Shown here piece after piece: positions 33,694-42,911 of a stretch of 49,395 nucleotides of DNA. The notes beneath the pieces are model-generated. The model searched no databases. It was not told the origin of the DNA and saw only the letters and a list, made by a program, of their open reading frames with translations. The translations under genes and the position numbers were made by a program. This DNA is from an uncultured bacterium (GTDB taxonomy: Bacteria; Bacteroidota; Bacteroidia; Bacteroidales; Bacteroidaceae), in the NCBI GenBank assembly GCA_905215555.1, contig CAJMQU010000031.1, forward strand, positions 1 to 49,395, in the 5' to 3' direction. Numbering within the stretch: the stretch's first letter is position 1; each line of letters opens with the position of its first letter.

Positions 33694-34449
33694 ATGAATA
33701 AAAGAACCTTTGCGGATTCTTTGCGGAAATCTGTAGCTTTGTTGATTGCTCTGCTTTGTATTTCCTCTTTGTCTGCAATTAACCCCCAAAAGAAAGAAAT
33801 GAAAGAGTTGAATGTAAAGAAAGTAAGCCTGGCCAATGTGTCAGTAGAAAACGTTCCTGCTTTGCTGGACAAAGAAAAGGTAGCTTTCCAACCGGTGAAC
33901 ACTGTAAACTGGGAAGCGTTTCCTTATAAGCCGGAAGTGCAATTCCGCGTTGCTCATACGGATGATGCAATTCTGTTGCATTATAAAGTGAAAGAAGCCA
34001 GTGTGCGTGCCGTAGCTACCGGAGATAACGATGCTGTGTGGGAAGATGCCTGCGTGGAGTTCTTCTCCATCCCTGCCGGAGACGGGATTTACTATAATGT
34101 GGAATGCAATTGTGTCGGAACTCTCCTTATCGGTGCAGGTACCGGACGTAATAATCGTGAGCACGCTCCACAGGAAGTAATGGATAAGGTGCAACGTTGG
34201 TCCTCTCTGGGGCGCGAATCCTTTGAAGAACGGGTAGGAGAGTGTAACTGGGAACTTGCATTGGTCATTCCTTATTCCGCCTTCTTTAAACATCAGCTCA
34301 CTAATCTTGATGGCAAGGCTATTCGCGCTAACTTCTATAAGTGTGGTGATAAGTTACAGACTCCCCACTTCCTCTCTTGGAATCCCATTGGAGTGGAAAG
34401 TCCGGACTTCCATCGTCCCGAATTCTTCGGAACGATGAATTTCGAATAA
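33694..34449 (+). CDS. Secreted carbohydrate-binding family 9-like protein
   Basis: A 251-residue protein with a signal peptide (VALLIALLCISSLSA). The mature part has FRVAHTDDAILLHYKVKE, DAVWEDACVEFFSIP, YYNVECNCVGTLLIG, and CNWELALVIPYSAFF with a C-terminal HRPEFFGTMNFE, which is the CBM9-like/DUF1083 beta-sandwich pattern. Such domains bind terminal sugars or act as accessory parts of carbohydrate enzymes. It follows the kinase by 36 bp and is probably in the same transcript, but one gene is cytoplasmic and the other exported, so the link is with the pathway, not a complex. Confidence 0.8.
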   Translation: MNKRTFADSLRKSVALLIALLCISSLSAINPQKKEMKELNVKKVSLANVSVENVPALLDKEKVAFQPVNTVNWEAFPYKPEVQFRVAHTDDAILLHYKVKEASVRAVATGDNDAVWEDACVEFFSIPAGDGIYYNVECNCVGTLLIGAGTGRNNREHAPQEVMDKVQRWSSLGRESFEERVGECNWELALVIPYSAFFKHQLTNLDGKAIRANFYKCGDKLQTPHFLSWNPIGVESPDFHRPEFFGTMNFE

Positions 34450-34475
34450 TTACGTATCTTTCGGAAGAACTCTGA

Positions 34476-35327
34476 TTATTTCCAGTCTTTCAAATTATAG
34501 CTTGCTTCCACCGCTCTTTCTATATCATCAGGAAGGGCGGGGAAGAAGTCTATTCCGGTTATCCGTTCTACTTCATCCACAGTATTCACGTAGGAATCCA
34601 GCGGATTGTTCCCTTCATTATTTTTATAGATAAAACCGATGGCTTTCGGTTTCTTGTGCAGGGAGAGTATCACCTTGAAGAAAGCATCCGGCACGGCAAC
34701 GTTATGTTCACCTATGGTCTGCGGTTTCCGGTCGTAGAAGATAGGGCCGGCTACGATGTACAGGCAGCTGTCTTTCCTTACCCATTTGCGGCATTTCTGT
34801 TCCAGTTCGTTCCAGTCGCCCCGGTTCAGGTTGTGGTGTTGGGGACAGATATTCGTCATGTAGAAGCTTTCTATCATGGCCTGGCGGTTCCATTTGTTGT
34901 CCCCTGCCGGACAGAGGTGTCCACGGTCCCAACCGCTGCCTTTGTAGTCTTGTGTGGTGACGGCTTTACTTTTGGGCAAGTCGGGATCGGGATGGAAGTT
35001 GTCAGTACGTCCGGTATTTCCTTCTATACGTTCGGGAGTCAGCTTCCAGGCTACCCAGTTGGCAATGCGAGTGTTGGAATTATAAGATACGAGGTATCCA
35101 GTACGTTGCAGCAGTATTTCAGGAGTGCCGGGGGCAGTGGTCTGTTTGATGTAGACCTCGGAGTTTTGGAGGGTGCTTGGAGAGACGGTTTCTATCGGTT
35201 TGCTGTTTACGGCGTCTTCCTTGGAGTTTGTAGTCTGATAGGCAGTGATGATGCTGCATACTATCAGGATTATCAGAAGCATCAGTTGGCTCTTGCTGTT
35301 CTTTGGCTTTTTGCTTTTCTTTCTCAT
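34476..35327 (-). CDS. DNA/RNA non-specific endonuclease (NUC1 family)
   Basis: A 283-residue protein with a basic N-terminus and one membrane segment (LMLLIILIVCSIITAY), so probably periplasm-facing and anchored. The beta-beta-alpha-metal nuclease motif is DRGHLCPAGDNK with H137 as general base, and the metal-binding Asn region is YMTNICPQHHNLNRGDWNELE. These Mg-dependent enzymes cut both DNA and RNA, usually for nutrient gain or defence outside the cytoplasm. It is transcribed from a promoter that overlaps the terminator of the upstream gene. It has no visible link to polysaccharide use. Confidence 0.92.
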   Translation of the reverse strand: MRKKSKKPKNSKSQLMLLIILIVCSIITAYQTTNSKEDAVNSKPIETVSPSTLQNSEVYIKQTTAPGTPEILLQRTGYLVSYNSNTRIANWVAWKLTPERIEGNTGRTDNFHPDPDLPKSKAVTTQDYKGSGWDRGHLCPAGDNKWNRQAMIESFYMTNICPQHHNLNRGDWNELEQKCRKWVRKDSCLYIVAGPIFYDRKPQTIGEHNVAVPDAFFKVILSLHKKPKAIGFIYKNNEGNNPLDSYVNTVDEVERITGIDFFPALPDDIERAVEASYNLKDWK

Positions 35328-35348
35328 AACTTAACGGGTTAGGAAGTG

Positions 35349-35378
35349 CAAAGATAGCAAAAAAAAAAGTGTATCAAA
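35349..35378 (-). promoter_or_regulatory. Promoter of the NUC1 nuclease gene inside a terminator
   Basis: On the minus strand TATCTTTG (35356-35349) lies 22 bp before the gene, with TTTG (35378-35375) 18 bp upstream. The -33 element is part of the terminator stem of the preceding gene. Confidence 0.6.
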
Positions 35379-35400
35379 TGCGCTGTGCTTTTGATACACC
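35359..35400 (-). terminator. Rho-independent terminator of the LpxA-like gene
   Basis: GTGTATCAAA (35369-35378) and TTTGATACAC (35390-35399) form a perfect 10-bp stem with an 11-nt loop. On the minus strand it is followed by ten T residues (35368-35359). Confidence 0.9.
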
Positions 35401-35423
35401 TTCCTTTTTATTCGGAAAATCCT

Positions 35424-36191
35424 TTATCTCACAATTCCTTTTGAATCCCGTACGAAGTTAATGATATTGTGTATCTCATCACTCATCGGCACTTGGTCTT
35501 CAATCTTCTGTAAGGCATCGTGTATACTGAAATTACCTTGATAAATCAACCGGTAGGCATTTACGATATGCCGCAGAATACGGTCGGAAACTTGATGCTT
35601 GTGTTGCAATACAACGGCATTGATTCCATGATATTCTGCCGGATTACCATTCATGATAACATACGGTGGAACATCTTTGGCAATGCGGCACCCTGACTGT
35701 ATCAGTACCCAACTTCCGATGTTGCACTTCTGTTGCAAAATGACGTTACTGCTCAGAATCGTGTAGTCATTTACACGGCAATCGCCGGCTAAGATGGTCT
35801 TGAGTCCTATTACACAATGGTTGCCGATTTGTACGTCGTGACAGAGGTGTACGCCGTCCATGAGGTAGTTGTCATTGCCGATACGGGTTGCATCGCCTTC
35901 ATGTGTAGCACGGCTTACGACAACATTTTCGCGGATGTCATTCCTGTCACCGATAATCAGCAGACTCTTTTCGCCCGTGTAGTGGAAATCCTGCGGAGTA
36001 GTGCCAAGCACAGCGCCATGATGCACTTTATTACCTTGTCCCATGCGGGTACCTGCGAGAATGCGTGTACCAGACATGATTATACAGTCATCGCCAATTT
36101 CTACGTCGCCTTCGATATATGCGAAAGGCTGAACCGTTACATTCTTGCCGAGCTTTGCGGCAGAATCTACAAATGCTAATGGACTTATCAT
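35424..36191 (-). CDS. Divergent LpxA-like acyl-ACP--UDP-N-acetylglucosamine O-acyltransferase
   Basis: A 255-residue left-handed beta-helix protein with hexapeptide repeats and the LpxA overall layout, including TTPQDFHYTGEKSLLIIGDRNDIRENV and a C-terminal helical part (IVNAYRLIYQGNFSIHDALQKI). H118 in DGVHLCHD aligns with the catalytic His125 of E. coli LpxA. The VHQF region near residue 152 reads NVILQQKCNIG, and the arginine-containing loop reads VVLQHKHQVSD. Those changes, plus the lack of lpxC/fabZ/lpxD neighbours, suggest a paralogue with another acyl chain or nucleotide sugar. Comparison is from memory of E. coli LpxA. It is the last gene before a strong terminator. Confidence 0.75.
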   Translation of the reverse strand: MISPLAFVDSAAKLGKNVTVQPFAYIEGDVEIGDDCIIMSGTRILAGTRMGQGNKVHHGAVLGTTPQDFHYTGEKSLLIIGDRNDIRENVVVSRATHEGDATRIGNDNYLMDGVHLCHDVQIGNHCVIGLKTILAGDCRVNDYTILSSNVILQQKCNIGSWVLIQSGCRIAKDVPPYVIMNGNPAEYHGINAVVLQHKHQVSDRILRHIVNAYRLIYQGNFSIHDALQKIEDQVPMSDEIHNIINFVRDSKGIVR

Positions 36192-36215
36192 AATAGTAGA
36201 TGTTAGGTATTAAAT

Positions 36216-36267
36216 ATTAAATATTAATTGTTGTGCCAAATGAATGCACAACCGATTAATATTTAAT
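36216..36267. other. Long AT-rich hairpin between efflux operon and LpxA-like gene
   Basis: ATTAAATATTAAT (36216-36228) pairs perfectly with ATTAATATTTAAT (36255-36267), and GTTGTG (36230-36235) with CACAAC (36247-36252) inside, with small bulges. It has no T-run directly after it and may act as a partial terminator or an RNA-processing structure. Confidence 0.6.
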
Positions 36268-36283
36268 ATCTAATAGTTGATAA

Positions 36284-37681
36284 TTACTTCTCTCTTCCTC
36301 CTCCGAGTGCCTGATACAGACTGATTACAGCCTGCATGCGGTCGAAGGTGTCGGACACCTCGGAGGTTTGTGCGCTGAGGTAAGATTGCTCGGCGGACAG
36401 CACTTCGAGATATGTTGACGTGCCTAAGTTAAACAATTCTTTTGTATCTTCTGCTGCTTTACGGGCAGAATTTACTTGAATATCACGAGAAACAGCCTTT
36501 TCTGTAGTCATCTGATATTGATACAGTGCATTGCTCACTTCGTTTCCGGCATTCAGGAGGGCGGTCTGGAACTGTATTTTAGATTGCTCTTCCTGTGCTT
36601 TGGCTTGTTTCAGGCGGGCGATATTGGCACCGCGATAGAACAGTGGCTGCGTCAAAGAACCAATGGCGGAAGCCAGCAACTTACCGGGATTTACGATAGC
36701 TGCACCTGCACTGTTGGTCCAGCCGGCCGAACCGTTTATCGTAATCTGCGGATAGAAGGCTGCGCGTGCACTGTTTGTATTATAATAGCTTGCGGCAAGA
36801 GCCATTTCGGCTGCTTTCACGTCGGGACGGTTGGACAACAATTGCAAGGGGATGCCGGCGGAGAATTCTGTCGGTAATTGTTGTTCTTCCAGTGCGCTGC
36901 GTTTGATGTTCTGTGCAGGTTGGTTCAGCATCAGGCACAAGGCATTTTCTGTTTCGCGGATGCTTTGGCGCATGTTGGGCAGAGAGGCCAATACCTGTGC
37001 ATAAACGGCACGAGTCTGTTCCACTCCGGCAGAAGTGGTATTGTAGATACCTGCATCCTTCATGGCTTCTACGGTTTCCACATTCTTTTTCAGAATCTCG
37101 GCAGTTTCCTCAGTGATTTGCAACTGGCGGTCGAGCATCAGCAAAGTGTAGTACATATTGGCTACATTGGCAATCACCTGTGTCTGTACGGCTTGTTCAT
37201 AGAACTGCGTCTGTTTCAGTGACACCTTTGCCGCACGTTTCGGGTTCAGTATCTGGCCGAAGAGGTCAATTTGCCAGCTTGCCGTTACAGGAAGGGAGTA
37301 AGTCTGCGTTGCTTTTCCCTTATCCCAGCTACTTACGGTTCCTTGCGGAGACAACGCCAGTGTGGGAGCATAAGCCAGGCGTGCGGACATGAGGGCGGCT
37401 TCGGCTTGTTTCACATTCAGGGCAGCACTGCGCAGGTCGGGATTGTTGGCGAGCGCTTGTTCGATAAGTGCTTGCAACTGAGGGTCGGTAAATACTTCCC
37501 TCCAGGGCAGATTGCCGAAGTTGGCAGTGTCAGCGGCAAGTGTATCGTTCACGGCTGTCGTGTCGCGATACAGTCCGGCAGCCGTAATGTCTTCGGGTCT
37601 GTCGTATGCTTTGTAGATATGGCAACTGCTCAGTAAAGCAGTCGCACACATCAAAGTTATTATTTGTTTCTTCATATTCAT
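36284..37681 (-). CDS. Outer-membrane efflux lipoprotein (TolC/OprM type)
   Basis: A 465-residue outer-membrane factor with lipobox (MKKQIITLMCATALLSSC) and the two repeated long-helix halves of TolC/NodT proteins: NPDLRSAALNVKQAEAALMSARLAYAP, the NRPDVKAAEMALAASYYNTNSARAAFYPQITI segment, and a final helix to YLSAQTSEVSDTFDRMQAVISLYQALGGG. It gives the outer-membrane exit duct of the pump encoded directly upstream (7 bp gap to the RND gene). The start may be two codons later, at the MKK. Substrate is unknown. Confidence 0.92.
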   Translation of the reverse strand: MNMKKQIITLMCATALLSSCHIYKAYDRPEDITAAGLYRDTTAVNDTLAADTANFGNLPWREVFTDPQLQALIEQALANNPDLRSAALNVKQAEAALMSARLAYAPTLALSPQGTVSSWDKGKATQTYSLPVTASWQIDLFGQILNPKRAAKVSLKQTQFYEQAVQTQVIANVANMYYTLLMLDRQLQITEETAEILKKNVETVEAMKDAGIYNTTSAGVEQTRAVYAQVLASLPNMRQSIRETENALCLMLNQPAQNIKRSALEEQQLPTEFSAGIPLQLLSNRPDVKAAEMALAASYYNTNSARAAFYPQITINGSAGWTNSAGAAIVNPGKLLASAIGSLTQPLFYRGANIARLKQAKAQEEQSKIQFQTALLNAGNEVSNALYQYQMTTEKAVSRDIQVNSARKAAEDTKELFNLGTSTYLEVLSAEQSYLSAQTSEVSDTFDRMQAVISLYQALGGGREK

Positions 37682-37688
37682 TCTTCAT

Positions 37689-40600
37689 TTATTTCGTATA
37701 TTGTTCGATTTCAGGTTCTGCATCCGAGTTGTCTACATCGGCCCATTCCATCGGACTGAATTTCTCTTGCAGGTACTGGAATGCTACAAACAGCGCGGGT
37801 ACGATGAAAATCTGCAATATCATACCGATTAACATACCACCGATAGCCGAAGTACCTAACGTACGGTTACCGTTAGCTCCCGCACCGGATGCCATCATCA
37901 ACGGAATCAAACCGACGATCATGGCCAGTGATGTCATCAAGATAGGACGCAGACGGGCGGCGGCACCTAGCACGGCTGCCCATGTGATGCTCATCCCCAT
38001 CTTGCGACGGTCGAGGGCGAACTCGATGATCAGGATGGCGTTCTTGGCCAACAGACCCATCAACATGATTAATGCGATCTGCATATAGATGTCGTTTGAC
38101 ATAGACCCCATTATCATCTTCAGGACAGATATATTACCGATGGCACTCATACCGTTGACGAACAGGAAGCTCCCTAACAGACCGAACGGAATGGACAGCA
38201 GCACGGCAAGCGGCAGGATATAACTTTCGTATTGCGCACTCAGCAACAGGTAAACGAACACAAAGCAAAGCACGAAGATCAAACCGGTGGTGCTGCCACT
38301 GGTTTCAGCCTCTTCACGCGCCATACCACCAAGTTCATAAGCGAAACCGGCAGGCAGATTCTCTTTGGCGACTTCGGAGATGGCGGCCAGTGCCTGACCG
38401 GAAGTATAACCGGAAGCAGGTGCAACCATTACTTTCATAGAAGTATAAAGGTTGAAACGGCTGATGATGTCCGGACCATATACTTTCTTAATAGAAACGA
38501 ACTGGGTGATAGGAGCCATCTCGTTGCCATTGCGCACCTTGATGCCCGACAATGATTCCAGATTCTTGGTAGCATCCGGTTCTGCCTGAATCATTACACG
38601 GTACATTTTACCGAAGCTGTTGAAGTTAGAAGCATACAGACCACCGAAGTATCCCTGCATGGTGCTGAGGATGTCGCTCGGGCTGAGGCCTGCCTTCTTA
38701 CAAGCTGCTGCATCGATATCCAGCATATATTGCGGGAAGTTCGGGTTGAAGCTCGTCTTGGCGGAGTTGATTTCCGGGCGTGCTTCCAGTGCGGTGGTGT
38801 AGCTGTTCACCACATCGAAGAAGTGGTTCAGGTCACCGCCGGTCTTATCCTGCATGTTCAGCTCAATGTCGCTGGATGCCGAGTAACCCGGAATCATAGG
38901 AGGCGCGAAGAACAATACTTGTGCTTCCTTGATAATCTTCTGTGCACGCATGAAGAGAGTGATGTAAACGATGTTGGAGTTCTGCATCGTAGAACGTTCT
39001 TCCCAGTTCTTCAACTTGATGATGATAGAACCGTAAGAAGGTCCCTGACCACCGATGAAGCTATAACCGGAAATCACCGTACGGGATGAAACGGCAGGCT
39101 CGGCAGCTACCAGGCTGTCCACACGGTTCAACACTTCTTGCGCACGTTCCTGTGAAGTGCCCGGAGGCAGGGTTACTACACCCATGATGGTACCTGTATC
39201 TTCGTTCGGCACCATTCCCGTCGGGGTGATTTTCATGAAGAATACCAGCAGTACGATGGAAGCTATCACAAGACCGAAAGACAACCATTTCTTCTGGATG
39301 AAGAAGAGTACACGGTTCTTGTATTTCTTCAGCAGTTTATCATAAGCTACATTGAAGCCTGTGTGGAAACGGCTGATGAAGGTTGATTTCTTTTCGCTGT
39401 GTTCTTCGTGCGGTTTCAGGAAGATGGCACACAATGCCGGACTCAGCGTCAACGCATTCAATGCGGAGAAACCGATAGCGATAGCCATCGTCAGACCGAA
39501 CTGTCGGTAGAATGTACCTGCCGTACCACCCATGAAACTTACCGGGATAAATACGGACATCATGACCAGCGTGATAGAAACGATAGCGCCACCCAGTTCA
39601 CTCATGGCATCGATGGAAGCGGCACGGGCAGACTTATACCCCTGGTCTAACTTCGCATGGACACCTTCGACGACGACTATGGCGTCGTCGACCACTATCG
39701 CAATGGCGAGCACCATCGCCGAAAGGGTCAGCAAGTTGATACTGAAGCCAATCAGTTTCAACACGAAGAATGTTGCAATCAATGCCACCGGAATGGCGAT
39801 TGCCGGAATCAGTGTAGAGCGCATATCCTGCAAGAAGATATATACTACAATAAATACCAGTATGAACGCTTCGATCAAGGTTTTGATAACCTCATGGATG
39901 GAGGCGAACAAGAAGTCGTTGGCGCTCTGTGCAATGTTGATCTGCAAACCGGAAGGCAGTTTTTCGGAATAGCTGTCCAGTAGCTTTTCCAGATCGTTGA
40001 TGGTTTGCGTAGCGTTGGTACCGGCCATCTGGAATACGATACAGCTGACAGCCTTGTGTCCGTTTACAGTATTGTTGAAGCTATAAGTAAGACGTCCCAA
40101 CTCGATGTCGGCAATATCTTTCAGGCGGAGCACTTCTCCGTTTTCCTGTGCTTTGATAACGATATTTTCAAACTCTTCTGCTTGTTGTAAGCGTCCTTTG
40201 TAACGTATCGTGTATTGGAATGTCTGATTACCGCGTTCACCGAATTGTCCCGGAGCAGCTTCAATATTCTGTTCTGCCAGAACCGCGGCTATATCATTAG
40301 GGATCAACTTGTATTGTGCCATGATATCAGGCTTCAGCCAGATACGCATGGAGTAGTCCGTACCCAGCACCATGGCATCACCCACACCGGCTACACGTTT
40401 CACCTCAGGGATGAGGTTGATGTTGGCATAGTTCTCAAGGAATTCAATGCTGTACTGGTCTGTCTCATCATAAATAGAGAATACCATCAACATAGATGTC
40501 TGTCTCTTCTGAGTAGTCACACCGACTTTGGTAACTTCGGCAGGCAGCAGACCTTGTGCCATAGAGACGCGGTTCTGTACGTTGACGGCTGCCATATCCG

Positions 40601-40901
40601 GGTCGGTTCCTTGTTTGAAGTAAATGGAGATATCGGCAGAACCGCTGTTGGAGGCATTGGAAGTCATGTACATCATGTTCTCCACACCGTTAATCTGGTC
40701 TTCCAGTGGTGCAATGACAGAGTTCAATACCGTTTGGGCGTTGGCACCCGTATAGGTGGCACGCACCGATACGGTTGGGGGTGCAATGTCCGGATATTGG
40801 GTGATAGGCAGTGTTGCCAGGCCAATAAGCCCTAGGATTACTATCAGTACGGAGATTACCGTGGATAGCACCGGACGATTAATAAATCTATCTAATTTCA
40901 T
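37689..40901 (-). CDS. RND efflux transporter (AcrB/MexF type, HAE1)
   Basis: A 1070-residue inner-membrane proton-driven pump. It shows the family layout of two 6-TM halves with large periplasmic loops: MKLDRFINRPVLSTVISVLIV at the start, PTVSVRATYTGANAQTVLNSV, the proton-relay Asp pair in VLAIAIVVDDAIVVVEGV (TM4), GGTAGTFYRQFGLTMAIAIGFSALNALTLSPAL, and the second half with GLLAKNAILIIEFA. It exports drugs, bile acids or other amphiphiles through the neighbouring adaptor and outer-membrane factor. The central operon member, between the adaptor (73 bp) and the OMF (7 bp). Confidence 0.96.
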   Translation of the reverse strand: MKLDRFINRPVLSTVISVLIVILGLIGLATLPITQYPDIAPPTVSVRATYTGANAQTVLNSVIAPLEDQINGVENMMYMTSNASNSGSADISIYFKQGTDPDMAAVNVQNRVSMAQGLLPAEVTKVGVTTQKRQTSMLMVFSIYDETDQYSIEFLENYANINLIPEVKRVAGVGDAMVLGTDYSMRIWLKPDIMAQYKLIPNDIAAVLAEQNIEAAPGQFGERGNQTFQYTIRYKGRLQQAEEFENIVIKAQENGEVLRLKDIADIELGRLTYSFNNTVNGHKAVSCIVFQMAGTNATQTINDLEKLLDSYSEKLPSGLQINIAQSANDFLFASIHEVIKTLIEAFILVFIVVYIFLQDMRSTLIPAIAIPVALIATFFVLKLIGFSINLLTLSAMVLAIAIVVDDAIVVVEGVHAKLDQGYKSARAASIDAMSELGGAIVSITLVMMSVFIPVSFMGGTAGTFYRQFGLTMAIAIGFSALNALTLSPALCAIFLKPHEEHSEKKSTFISRFHTGFNVAYDKLLKKYKNRVLFFIQKKWLSFGLVIASIVLLVFFMKITPTGMVPNEDTGTIMGVVTLPPGTSQERAQEVLNRVDSLVAAEPAVSSRTVISGYSFIGGQGPSYGSIIIKLKNWEERSTMQNSNIVYITLFMRAQKIIKEAQVLFFAPPMIPGYSASSDIELNMQDKTGGDLNHFFDVVNSYTTALEARPEINSAKTSFNPNFPQYMLDIDAAACKKAGLSPSDILSTMQGYFGGLYASNFNSFGKMYRVMIQAEPDATKNLESLSGIKVRNGNEMAPITQFVSIKKVYGPDIISRFNLYTSMKVMVAPASGYTSGQALAAISEVAKENLPAGFAYELGGMAREEAETSGSTTGLIFVLCFVFVYLLLSAQYESYILPLAVLLSIPFGLLGSFLFVNGMSAIGNISVLKMIMGSMSNDIYMQIALIMLMGLLAKNAILIIEFALDRRKMGMSITWAAVLGAAARLRPILMTSLAMIVGLIPLMMASGAGANGNRTLGTSAIGGMLIGMILQIFIVPALFVAFQYLQEKFSPMEWADVDNSDAEPEIEQYTK

Positions 40902-40921
40902 GTTATTTTAGTGATTAGGGG

Positions 40922-40964
40922 TTAGTGGTGAGAGATCGGTAAGTTGCCAATCTCTTTTCACTAA
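40922..40964 (-). other. Hairpin between adaptor and RND gene
   Basis: TTAGTG (40922-40927) pairs with CACTAA (40959-40964), and GAGAT (40932-40936) with ATCTC (40950-40954). It lies in the 73-bp gap of an otherwise tight operon and may tune the adaptor-to-pump ratio. No T-run follows. Confidence 0.45.
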
Positions 40965-40974
40965 TCGTTAAACC

Positions 40975-42150
40975 TTAATTAAACGCAGTTTGAATATTAC
41001 CGTCTTTCTGGTCTTTCAGCGCTTTCTGATATTCTGCTTCTTTTTCGGCAGGAGTGATAGGAGTGATGGTGGCTCCGTCTCTCAGGTTCTGAACACCTTC
41101 AATCACGACTTTGTCACCAGCTTTCAGGCCGTCGGTCACGTAGTAATACTTACCATCGTTCAACTTGAATACTTGTACTTCAGTATTCTTCAAAGTATTG
41201 TCGGCTTGTACGACAAACACGAACTTTTTGTCCTGAATTTCGGTGGTAGCAGATTGGGGGATCATGATCACGTTCTGCATTGGATTAGGGAATACTACGT
41301 TACCCGTGCCGCCACTGCGCAGGATGTTGCGTTTGTTAGGGAAAAGGGCGCGCATATTGACTGACCCTGTTGTCTGGTCGATAACACCGCTGATGGTTTC
41401 TACACGTCCGCTGTCAGCGTACATGGTTCCATCGATGAGCTGCAACTGCACATCGGGCATTTTCTCCAGAATCTCTTTGGTGCTGCCGCCTTCGTGTATC
41501 AGTGCCAACAATTGTCTTTCGGTCATGGAGAAGTAAGCGAACATCTCGGAGATATCGGCGACGGTAGTCAGCGGAGTGGCTACGGAAGGACTGACCAAGC
41601 TACCTACGCGGTAGGGGATGGTACCTACTACACCGTCACTGGGGCTGGTTACACTGGTATAAGACAGATTGTTTTTAGCATTTACCAATTGTGCTTCTGC
41701 TTGTGCCAATTGTGCTTTTGTCTGTGCCAATTGGTTTTCGGCCATCTGCAAATCGTAGTCGCTGATGATGTTCTTCTTGTTCAACTCACGTTTGTTGTTC
41801 ACGGTGAGTTCCTGCGTGCTTACGGCAGCCTTGGCTGTTTCGACAGCGGCTTTGGCCGAGTTCACGGCAGCCTGATACTGTACGGGGTCGATGCTGAACA
41901 GCATTTGTCCCTTACGCACTACCGAACCTTCGTCCACGTGCAGTTTGGTGATGAAACCGCTTACCATGGGGCGGATTTCTACATCTTGTTTGCCCTTAAT
42001 AGTCGCCGGATAGCTATTTGTCAGATTAGCAGTGGTGGTATTCACTGTAATCACTGCGAATTCGGGTGCTTTACCCGTAGTTTTGTCACCTTGTCCACAA
42101 CTGAACAGTGACAGGCAACAGCATGCCAATAAAATCAATCTACTCTTCAT
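40975..42150 (-). CDS. Periplasmic adaptor (membrane fusion) protein of the RND pump
   Basis: A 391-residue lipoprotein (signal ending CLSLFSC) of the AcrA/MexA family. It has the lipoyl-like halves around VEIRPMVSGFITKLHVDEGSVVRKGQMLFSIDP and SDGVVGTIPYRVGSLVSPS, a long alpha-hairpin between them (AKAAVETAKAAVSTQEL ... LAQTKAQLAQAEAQLVNAKNNL), and beta-barrel parts (FPNPMQNVIMIPQSATTEI, VVIEGVQNLRDGATITPI). It links the pump to the outer-membrane channel. First gene of the operon. No TetR or AraC regulator gene is next to it. Confidence 0.95.
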   Translation of the reverse strand: MKSRLILLACCCLSLFSCGQGDKTTGKAPEFAVITVNTTTANLTNSYPATIKGKQDVEIRPMVSGFITKLHVDEGSVVRKGQMLFSIDPVQYQAAVNSAKAAVETAKAAVSTQELTVNNKRELNKKNIISDYDLQMAENQLAQTKAQLAQAEAQLVNAKNNLSYTSVTSPSDGVVGTIPYRVGSLVSPSVATPLTTVADISEMFAYFSMTERQLLALIHEGGSTKEILEKMPDVQLQLIDGTMYADSGRVETISGVIDQTTGSVNMRALFPNKRNILRSGGTGNVVFPNPMQNVIMIPQSATTEIQDKKFVFVVQADNTLKNTEVQVFKLNDGKYYYVTDGLKAGDKVVIEGVQNLRDGATITPITPAEKEAEYQKALKDQKDGNIQTAFN

Positions 42151-42280
42151 ACTCGTAATTATTCTCTGTCTTTTGGTTTATTTTTTCATTTTGATGAATA
42201 AAGGCTTTTATGTCTTGTCACAGTTGGATTGTACGGTAAGCAAAGAGAAAACTAAAAGCACTCTTCTGGTTTTCCGGATG

Positions 42281-42288
42281 CAAAATTA
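42281..42288 (-). promoter_or_regulatory. -7 box of the efflux operon
   Basis: CAAAATTA on the plus strand is TAATTTTG on the minus strand, 131 bp upstream of the adaptor start. No -33 TTTG fits. The implied 5' leader is about 120 nt, long for this genome. Confidence 0.5.
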
Positions 42289-42467
42289 TCTATTTTTGAA
42301 CAGATTAGTTCTATATTGACGTATTTTTAACTATGTTTCATACATAATTATATATAGCAAACTTGTTGGCAGTGTTCTTTTCTTGAATATCAATGAAATA
42401 AACGACTGTTTGTGCGGTTATGAGTTGAACCGGCACTTGAAATTTATCTTCTATATTTACATCCGAT

Positions 42468-42552
42468 CAGAGACGTTATTTGAGATACCCTCAGTCGTTA
42501 TTTCAGGCAGCCTCAGTCGTTATGCGATACTATCTCAGTCTTATATGAGATG
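42468..42552. repeat. Degenerate 21-23-bp tandem repeats
   Basis: About four units share CTCAGTCGTTAT or a variant: CAGAGACGTTATTTGAG from 42468, CCTCAGTCGTTATTTCAG from 42489, CCTCAGTCGTTATGCGAT from 42511, CTCAGTCTTATATGAG from 42534. The spacing of ~22 bp is two helical turns. Function unknown; a regulator-binding array is one possibility. Confidence 0.6.
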
Positions 42553-42903
42553 TGTGTCTTTTAAATATTTGAAATACAAATGGTTATATTCTTGTGCTCT
42601 CTTCTTTTTTCGAGAAATTAAAATCTTCGGACCAAAACGGGTGGTAATTTATTTTTAAACTTATAATTGACTGTACGGAAGTAGTCTCCACCAACGGACT
42701 AAAGACTCATTTCTGCGCTTTGCATTAAATTATCATCTGCTTCCTTCCTTCTCCGTAATGAGCCAATTCAATTTCAATTTTTCATCAATAATATACTGTC
42801 AAAAGGAACGAACTTTTCCCCTTTATTCCATGTTTTAAAATGATATATTGCTCTTTTTTGATTAAAATACTGTAAAGCATACTGCTTATTAATGGATAAC
42901 CTT

Positions 42904-42911
42904 TATTTTTG
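42904..42911 (+). promoter_or_regulatory. -7 box that fixes the start of the Big_5-type lipoprotein
   Basis: TATTTTTG matches TAnnTTTG and lies 28 bp before the ATG at 42940. It is downstream of an alternative in-frame ATG at 42892, so that earlier codon cannot be in the transcript. Confidence 0.55.

Noticed and set aside
32707..33789. 360-codon open frame on the minus strand
   Set aside because: It is antisense to the NahK-like kinase, whose motifs and promoter are clear; no recognisable protein features.
42383..42658. 91-codon frame in the efflux/lipoprotein spacer
   Set aside because: Overlaps the degenerate repeat array, has no promoter or homology I recognise, and its composition looks like translated non-coding DNA.
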